Both the position numbers and the translations under genes were made by a program. This document shows, in pieces, positions 14,062-18,478 of a stretch of DNA of 18,478 bases. How positions within the stretch are numbered: position 1 is the stretch's first letter; each line of letters opens with the position of its first letter. The stretch comes from UBA668 sp038328705. Its GTDB lineage: Bacteria > Actinomycetota > Acidimicrobiia > Acidimicrobiales > Ilumatobacteraceae. Location: NCBI GenBank assembly GCA_038328705.1, contig JBBQMG010000082.1:1-18478 (forward strand). The letters are read 5' to 3'. The notes under the pieces are model-generated. The model was not told where the DNA came from. It made no database searches and worked only from the letters and a program-made list of their open reading frames with translations.

Positions 14062-14100
14062 CTGTGCCCCTCCGCTCGGCGGGCGAGCGAAGGGGCACAG
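14062..14100. terminator. Bidirectional hairpin terminator between convergent genes
   Basis: The arms 14062-14078 and 14084-14100 (CTGTGCCCCTCCGCTCG and CGAGCGAAGGGGCACAG) pair over 17 bp with one mismatch around a GCGGG loop. The hairpin lies between the convergent aldo/keto reductase and katG stops. No clear U-tract follows, as is common in high-GC actinobacteria. Confidence 0.8.
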
Positions 14101-14123
14101 ACGTCAGTCTCGTGCGGTACGAC

Positions 14124-16346
14124 TCAGGTGAGGTCGAAACGGTCGGCGTTCATGACCTTGTTCCACGCGGCAGCGAAGTCGGTGACGAAGTTCTGCTGCG
14201 CGTCGGACGCGCCGTAGACCTCGGCGATTGCCCGCAGCTGCGAGTTCGAGCCGAAGACCAGGTCGTTGCGAGTACCGCTCCACTTGACCGCGCCGCTGGC
14301 ACGATCGCGACCTTCGAACGCGTCGGCCGACCCGGAGGTTGGCTTCCATTCGGTGGCCATGTCGAGCAGGTTGACGAAGAAGTCGTTGCTGAGCGTGCCG
14401 ACATTGCTGGTGAGCACACCGTGTGCCGACCCGCCAGCGTTGGCGCCCAGCACCCGCAGACCGCCGACGAGCACGGTCATCTCGGGAGCGCTGAGGCCGA
14501 GCAGCTGTGCACGATCAACGAGCAGCGCCTCGGCCGGCAGAGTGTGGCCCTTGCCGAGGTAGTTGCGGAACCCGTCGGAGCTGGGCTCGAGTGCTGCGAA
14601 CGAGTCGATGTCGGTCTGCTCTTGCGACGCATCGGTGCGGCCGGTAGCAACCGGAACCGTGATGGTCTGGCCGCCAGCCTTGGCCGCGGCCTCGATGGCC
14701 GCGGCACCCCCGATGACAATCAGGTCCGCCATCGACACGGATGTGTCTGACGCAGCGCGCACGCCCTCGAGTACGCCGAGCACACGGCGCAGTTCAGCCG
14801 GGTTGTTGACTTCCCACTCGACCTGCGGCGACAGACGAACCCGCCCGCCGTTGGCACCGCCACGCTTGTCGCTGCCACGGAACGTGGAGGCCGACGCCCA
14901 CGCTGTCGACACCAAGTCCGAGACGCTGAGTCCTGAAGCCAGTACCGCAGCCTTGAGGGCGGTGACGTCGGCGTCAGTGATGGTGCCGGTCGCGGCCGGA
15001 ATCGGGTCCTGCCAGATCAGTTCCTCGGTGGGAACTTCCGGGCCGAGGTAGCGCGACACAGGGCCCATGTCGCGGTGAGTCAGCTTGTACCACGCCCGAG
15101 CGAACGCATCCGCAAATGCGGCCTGATCTTGGTGGAAGCGACGCGAGATGGGCTCGTAGATCGGGTCCATGCGCAGGGCCATGTCGGCGGTGGTCATCAT
15201 CGGAGCGTGGCTGCGTGCCGGGTCGTGCGCATCGGGCACGGTGCCCTTCGCCTCGGGATTCGAGGGCGTCCACTGCTGCGCGCCGGCAGGGCTGTGCGTC
15301 AGCTCCCACTCGAAACCGAACAGCGTGTCGAAGTACGTGTTGTCCCATGTGATCGGCGTACGGGTCCAGGCACCCTCGATGCCGCTGGTGGTGGTGTCGA
15401 CGCCCTTGCCGGTGCCGAGGGCGTTGATCCAGCCGTGACCCATCTGCTCGATGGGAGCGCCCTCGGGCTCGGGGCCGACGAGGTGCGGGTCGCCGGCGCC
15501 GTGAGCCTTACCGAAGGTGTGGCCGCCGGCGACCAGCGCGACGGTCTCTTCGTCGTCCATGGCCATGCGTGCGAAGGTCTCGCGGATGTCGCGGCCAGAG
15601 CCGATGGGGTCGGCGACGCCGTTGGGACCCTCCGGGTTGACGTAGATGAGGCCCATCTGGACGGCGCCGAGTGGGTTCAAAAGTTCACGGTCCCCCTTGT
15701 AGCGCTCGTCGCCCAGCCACGTGGTCTCCGGGCCCCAGTAGATGTCTTCCTCGGGCTCGAACACGTCCTCGCGTCCGCCGGCGAAACCGAACGTCTCGAA
15801 GCCCATCGTCTCCATGGCGACGTTGCCGGCCAGCACCATCAGGTCGGCCCACGACAGCTTGCGGCCATACTTCTGCTTGATCGGCAGCAGCAGCGTGCGC
15901 GCCTTGTCGAGGTTGCCGTTGTCGGGCCAGCTGTTCAGCGGTGCGAATCGCTGCGTGCCGCTGGAGGCGCCACCGCGACCGTCTTGGATGCGATACGTGC
16001 CGGCGCTGTGCCACGCCATGCGGACGAAGAACGGGCCGTAGTGGCCGTAGTCAGCGGGCCACCACTCCTGCGAGTCGGTCATCAGTGTGGCCAGGTCGGC
16101 CTTGACGGCGGCCAGGTCGAGCGTCTTGAACTCGGCTGCATAGTCGAAGTCGGCGCCCAGCGGGTTGCCGGCGGGCGTGTTCTGATGGAGCATCTTGAGG
16201 CTCAGCTGGTTTGGCCACCAATGCTGATTGGCGGTGGCGCCAACGGCCGTGTGGGCCGAGTTCGGGCCAGCCATGACCGGGCACACAGCCGGCCCATCGT
16301 TGATCTCGAGAACGTTGCCTTCGTCGGTCTTTTCCTGGTCGGTCAT
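14124..16346 (-). CDS. katG: Catalase-peroxidase KatG
   Basis: The 740-residue protein has the normal KatG length and two-domain form. The heme pocket has Arg109, Trp112 and His113 in VRMAWHSAGTYR, and the proximal His276 in LVAGGHTFGKAHG. The Met-Tyr-Trp adduct needed for catalase activity can be built from Trp112, Tyr235 (LIYVNPEGPNG) and Met261 (TFARMAMDDEE). DMGPVSRYLGPEVP carries the mobile Arg. The enzyme removes hydrogen peroxide and has peroxidase activity. AAGGAG lies 5 nt before the ATG, and the ATG overlaps the furA stop as ATGA, indicating a translationally coupled furA-katG operon as in mycobacteria. The frame is intact. Confidence 0.97.
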   Translation of the reverse strand: MTDQEKTDEGNVLEINDGPAVCPVMAGPNSAHTAVGATANQHWWPNQLSLKMLHQNTPAGNPLGADFDYAAEFKTLDLAAVKADLATLMTDSQEWWPADYGHYGPFFVRMAWHSAGTYRIQDGRGGASSGTQRFAPLNSWPDNGNLDKARTLLLPIKQKYGRKLSWADLMVLAGNVAMETMGFETFGFAGGREDVFEPEEDIYWGPETTWLGDERYKGDRELLNPLGAVQMGLIYVNPEGPNGVADPIGSGRDIRETFARMAMDDEETVALVAGGHTFGKAHGAGDPHLVGPEPEGAPIEQMGHGWINALGTGKGVDTTTSGIEGAWTRTPITWDNTYFDTLFGFEWELTHSPAGAQQWTPSNPEAKGTVPDAHDPARSHAPMMTTADMALRMDPIYEPISRRFHQDQAAFADAFARAWYKLTHRDMGPVSRYLGPEVPTEELIWQDPIPAATGTITDADVTALKAAVLASGLSVSDLVSTAWASASTFRGSDKRGGANGGRVRLSPQVEWEVNNPAELRRVLGVLEGVRAASDTSVSMADLIVIGGAAAIEAAAKAGGQTITVPVATGRTDASQEQTDIDSFAALEPSSDGFRNYLGKGHTLPAEALLVDRAQLLGLSAPEMTVLVGGLRVLGANAGGSAHGVLTSNVGTLSNDFFVNLLDMATEWKPTSGSADAFEGRDRASGAVKWSGTRNDLVFGSNSQLRAIAEVYGASDAQQNFVTDFAAAWNKVMNADRFDLT

Positions 16347-16819
16347 TGCTGCTCCTTGGTGAAGAGAGATGTAGGTGATGCGGGTGTGACGTTGCGACAG
16401 GTGGGGCAGCGGCCCCAGTAGATGACTTCGGCTTCGTCGATCTCGAAGCCGTGATCGTCGTCGGCAGTGAGGCAGGGAACCGACCCCACAGCGCAGTCGA
16501 TGTCGAACATGCTGCCACAGCTGCGACAGATCAAATGATGGTGGTTGTCGCCGACGCGATCCTCGAACCGCGCCGCTGAGCCGGCAGGCTGAATTCGGCG
16601 GATGAGGTTCTTGTCGACGAGCACGCCGAGCGTGTCATAGACGGCCTGGCGCGAGATGGTGCCGATCACGGCGCGAACATCGTCGGTCAGGTCGTCGGCG
16701 GTGGCGTGAGGGCGCATCGACAGCGCGCGCATGATGGCCAACCGCTGCGCGGTCACCTGCACTCCGTGTTGGCGGAGCAGCAGCTCCACGCCGTCGGTCG
16801 AATGCGTCACGTCGAACAT
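16343..16819 (-). CDS. furA: Fur-family repressor FurA
   Basis: The 158-residue protein has a Fur winged helix (VTAQRLAIMRALS…, SRQAVYDTLGVLVDKNLIRRI) and a metal-binding dimerisation domain with DNHHHLICRSCG and the CxxC pairs Cys98/Cys101 and Cys138/Cys141 for structural zinc. In actinobacteria FurA represses itself and katG and is relieved by peroxide. The direct overlap with katG supports that role here. The ATG at 16819 has a GGTGG 4 nt upstream. A PerR-like sensor is functionally equivalent and cannot be told apart by sequence alone. Confidence 0.92.
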   Translation of the reverse strand: MFDVTHSTDGVELLLRQHGVQVTAQRLAIMRALSMRPHATADDLTDDVRAVIGTISRQAVYDTLGVLVDKNLIRRIQPAGSAARFEDRVGDNHHHLICRSCGSMFDIDCAVGSVPCLTADDDHGFEIDEAEVIYWGRCPTCRNVTPASPTSLFTKEQQ

Positions 16820-16825
16820 TCAACC

Positions 16826-16843
16826 ACCAATTCTGGACTTGGT
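16826..16843 (-). promoter_or_regulatory. Dyad in the furA promoter region
   Basis: ACCAA-N8-TTGGT lies 7 nt upstream of the furA start, next to TTGACC, a possible -35, and an AT-richer stretch (CTAATAG). FurA autoregulates from this location in relatives, so it is a candidate operator. The dyad is short. Confidence 0.3.
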
Positions 16844-16849
16844 CAACTA

Positions 16850-17566
16850 TTAGATCGACTCCGGATCAGATCTGATGGAGGGTTTCGGCGACCTGGGGCG
16901 GTGTTGGAACCCTCCATCAGCTTTGGGCGGGCCGGTCGTGTCGCGGATGATGAGTGCCGACGTCTCGGAGGAGACCGGCGCGGCGAGCAGGCCGCAGACA
17001 AGGTCGATGAGGTGATTGGCGAAGAGCTGGTGGTCGGCTCGGCTCTGCCGTTCCCTTGCGCGTGACCCCAACTCGTTGTGTACAAATCGAATTGCGGTGA
17101 AACGACGATGTAGAGGTCGGCCGACTGCTTGCGGCGGCAGGAACGGTTCGACGATCTGACTCCAACGCAGCAGGCTGTGGCGACGTGTGACGAGATCGAC
17201 GACCGCTCGGAAGTGCGTCGGCCGCGCCACCAGTTCGGCGGTGAGCTGCAGGTACTCCGTGCCCCGGCCGACGCGTAGCAAGCTGGCCAACGGAAGCACC
17301 AGCGCGGCGGCGAGAGGACGCAGCGCGTCGACCCCGCCGACTGCGATTTCGTCGAGGAGCGTGTTCCGGTGCTCATCGACCGTGTCTCCTTGGCGGTTCA
17401 GCAAGTCGCGAAGCAGCCCTTGTCGGTCGTTGAAGTGATACTGCAGCGCGTTCGTGTTCCGCTGGTCGGCAGCGCGCGTGATCTCGCGCAGCGACGGCAG
17501 CTCGACCCCCTGCTCGGCGAACAAGCCCAGCGCCGCGTCGAGCAACGCGGCGCGGGTGTCGGTCAC
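16850..17566 (-). CDS. TetR-family transcriptional regulator with a repeat-encoded tail
   Basis: The 238-residue protein starts GTG at 17566, overlapping the acyl-CoA dehydrogenase stop by 4 nt (GTGA), so the two are translationally coupled. Residues about 1-50 form the TetR helix-turn-helix (ALLDAALGLFAEQGVELPSLREITRAADQRNTNALQYHFNDRQGLL). The rest is a helical ligand-binding domain with no recognised ligand. The last ~25 residues after SALIIRDTTGPPK (GGFQHRPRSPKPSI…) are encoded by a copy of the hairpin repeat and lack TetR character, so the original stop was probably lost or displaced. It likely controls its partner dehydrogenase operon. Confidence 0.85.
   Translation of the reverse strand: MTDTRAALLDAALGLFAEQGVELPSLREITRAADQRNTNALQYHFNDRQGLLRDLLNRQGDTVDEHRNTLLDEIAVGGVDALRPLAAALVLPLASLLRVGRGTEYLQLTAELVARPTHFRAVVDLVTRRHSLLRWSQIVEPFLPPQAVGRPLHRRFTAIRFVHNELGSRARERQSRADHQLFANHLIDLVCGLLAAPVSSETSALIIRDTTGPPKADGGFQHRPRSPKPSIRSDPESI
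16872..16920. repeat. Hairpin repeat, copy 2 (13-bp perfect stem, extended by G-U pairs)
   Basis: CTGATGGAGGGTT (16872-16884) pairs with AACCCTCCATCAG (16908-16920). In plus-strand RNA the stem extends inward through U-G, C-G, G-U and G-U pairs. The loop GACCTGGGGCGG and the right arm GTTGGAACCCTCCAT match copy 1 at 9765-9809. It lies inside the 3' end of the TetR gene. Confidence 0.75.
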
Positions 17567-18478
17567 TCGTTCCCAACGATGTGCTCGAGCGCGCCGGCCA
17601 ACTTGCGACGTGCTTCATCGCGTCGAGTTGGCAGATGGCCGCTGGGGAACAACGTGTCGACTGCCTTGTGCTCGCGCAGCACCTGGCGGGCCACCGTGAT
17701 CTTGTGCACCTCGGTCGGGCCATCGGCGATTGCCATCACTTCGGCGGCGATCATCATCCCCGTGAACGGCATCTCATTGGACACACCCAGCGCGCCATGA
17801 AGGTGCATCGCCCGCATCACCACATCGTGATACACCTTCGGCATTGCCACCTTGACCGCGGCGATGTCCTTGCGGACTCGCATGTAGTCCTGGTGCTCGT
17901 CGATCAGCCAGGCGGTGCGCAGCACGAGAAGACGGAACTGCTCGATCTCGATCCAGCTATCCGCAATCTGCTCCTGCACGACGCCCAGCGAGGCGAGCGG
18001 ACCGGTGCGCGTCTGGCGGCTCAGAGCACGCTCACACATCATGTCGAATGCCTTGCGGACCTGCGCAATGGTGCGCATTGCGTGGTGAATGCGGCCGCCG
18101 CCGAGACGTGTCTGCGCGATGGCGAACGCTTGGCCTTCACCGCCCAACACGTGATCCGCCGGTACGCGCACGTCGGTGTAGCGCACGTAACCGTGCGAAC
18201 CATGGCCCTCCGCCTCGCCACCCACGCCGACGTTGCGGACGATTTCAACGCCGGGCGTCTCCGCCGGGACGACGAACATGCTCATGCCCTGGTAGGCGCT
18301 GACATCTGGGTCGGTGACGGCCATCACGATGTAGAAACTGGCGAAGCGAGCGTTCGACGAAAACCACTTCTCGCCATTGATCACCCATTCCTCGCCGTCA
18401 CGAACTGCACGCGTCGTGAACAGCGTCGGGTCGGCACCGGCGTGCGGTTCGGTCATCGAGTAGCACGAGGAGATCTGG
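17563..18478 (-). CDS. Acyl-CoA dehydrogenase (ACAD10/11-like), N-terminus beyond the window
   Basis: The frame is open through the window edge: before the Met at 18456 it reads QISSCYS, giving the family motif CYSMTEPHAGADPT, so that Met is internal. About 304 C-terminal residues are visible out of the usual 400 or so. Landmarks are INGEKWFSSNARFASFYIVMAVTDPD (FAD/substrate-binding beta domain), LGGGRIHHAMRTIAQVRKAFDMMCERALSRQ, and ADGPTEVHKITVARQVL of the C-terminal helical domain. It oxidises an acyl-CoA to the enoyl-CoA with FAD; chain length cannot be read. It is followed by, and overlaps, a TetR regulator, likely its own repressor. Confidence 0.92.
   Translation of the reverse strand, partial: QISSCYSMTEPHAGADPTLFTTRAVRDGEEWVINGEKWFSSNARFASFYIVMAVTDPDVSAYQGMSMFVVPAETPGVEIVRNVGVGGEAEGHGSHGYVRYTDVRVPADHVLGGEGQAFAIAQTRLGGGRIHHAMRTIAQVRKAFDMMCERALSRQTRTGPLASLGVVQEQIADSWIEIEQFRLLVLRTAWLIDEHQDYMRVRKDIAAVKVAMPKVYHDVVMRAMHLHGALGVSNEMPFTGMMIAAEVMAIADGPTEVHKITVARQVLREHKAVDTLFPSGHLPTRRDEARRKLAGALEHIVGNE

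Noticed and set aside
15075..16421. Open frame of 448 codons antisense to katG
   Set aside because: KatG on the other strand is certain; the antisense product is rich in Gly/Val/Arg with no motif.

Overview
This is a high-GC window. Its recurrent leaderless starts, GTG starts, a furA-katG pair, a SARP/BTAD-type regulator and Acidimicrobiia-like proteins suggest an actinobacterium, perhaps near Ilumatobacter. That placement comes from protein style and start architecture, not from a database search.

Layout. (1) 1-1919: the 3' end of an unrecognised Lys-rich protein gene faces a two-gene minus-strand unit, a small EF-hand protein followed by a membrane-anchored hypothetical protein. (2) 2076-5597: a damaged module. 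Two tandem lipoprotein genes of the serine beta-lactamase-like (S12 / class C) family lie on the minus strand, divergent from a truncated SARP-type regulator. The downstream hydrolase keeps its SxxK, YxN and HxG motifs, but is broken by an 8/9-bp tandem-repeat array just after the lipobox and by a T7 run. The upstream hydrolase has lost its catalytic motifs and carries a 1-nt frameshift. The shared promoter region holds three GGTATC(G/A) heptamers at 22 and 11 bp offsets, the architecture of SARP operators. The regulator ends in a 242-bp element with 13-bp terminal inverted repeats and TA at both edges. (3) 5595-9762: a SufS-like class V aminotransferase, divergent from a formylglycine-type arylsulfatase. 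(4) 9765-12979: a hairpin repeat, then selO, an EcsC-like gene and a CDF metal exporter. (5) 13076-16819: an aldo/keto reductase gene convergent with a furA-katG operon across a strong hairpin terminator. (6) 16850-18478: an acyl-CoA dehydrogenase (cut by the window edge) translationally coupled to a TetR regulator. The end of the TetR gene is encoded by a second copy of the hairpin repeat found before selO.

Working together: SelO, KatG/FurA and the CDF exporter suggest redox and metal homeostasis on the right side. The most unusual part is the left-centre module, a probably SARP-controlled pair of surface hydrolase-like lipoproteins. One has a repeat array that is open in all three frames and could switch the reading frame. 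The lesions there are clustered while the long neighbouring genes are intact, so decay or phase variation fits better than uniform sequencing error, but read data are needed to decide.
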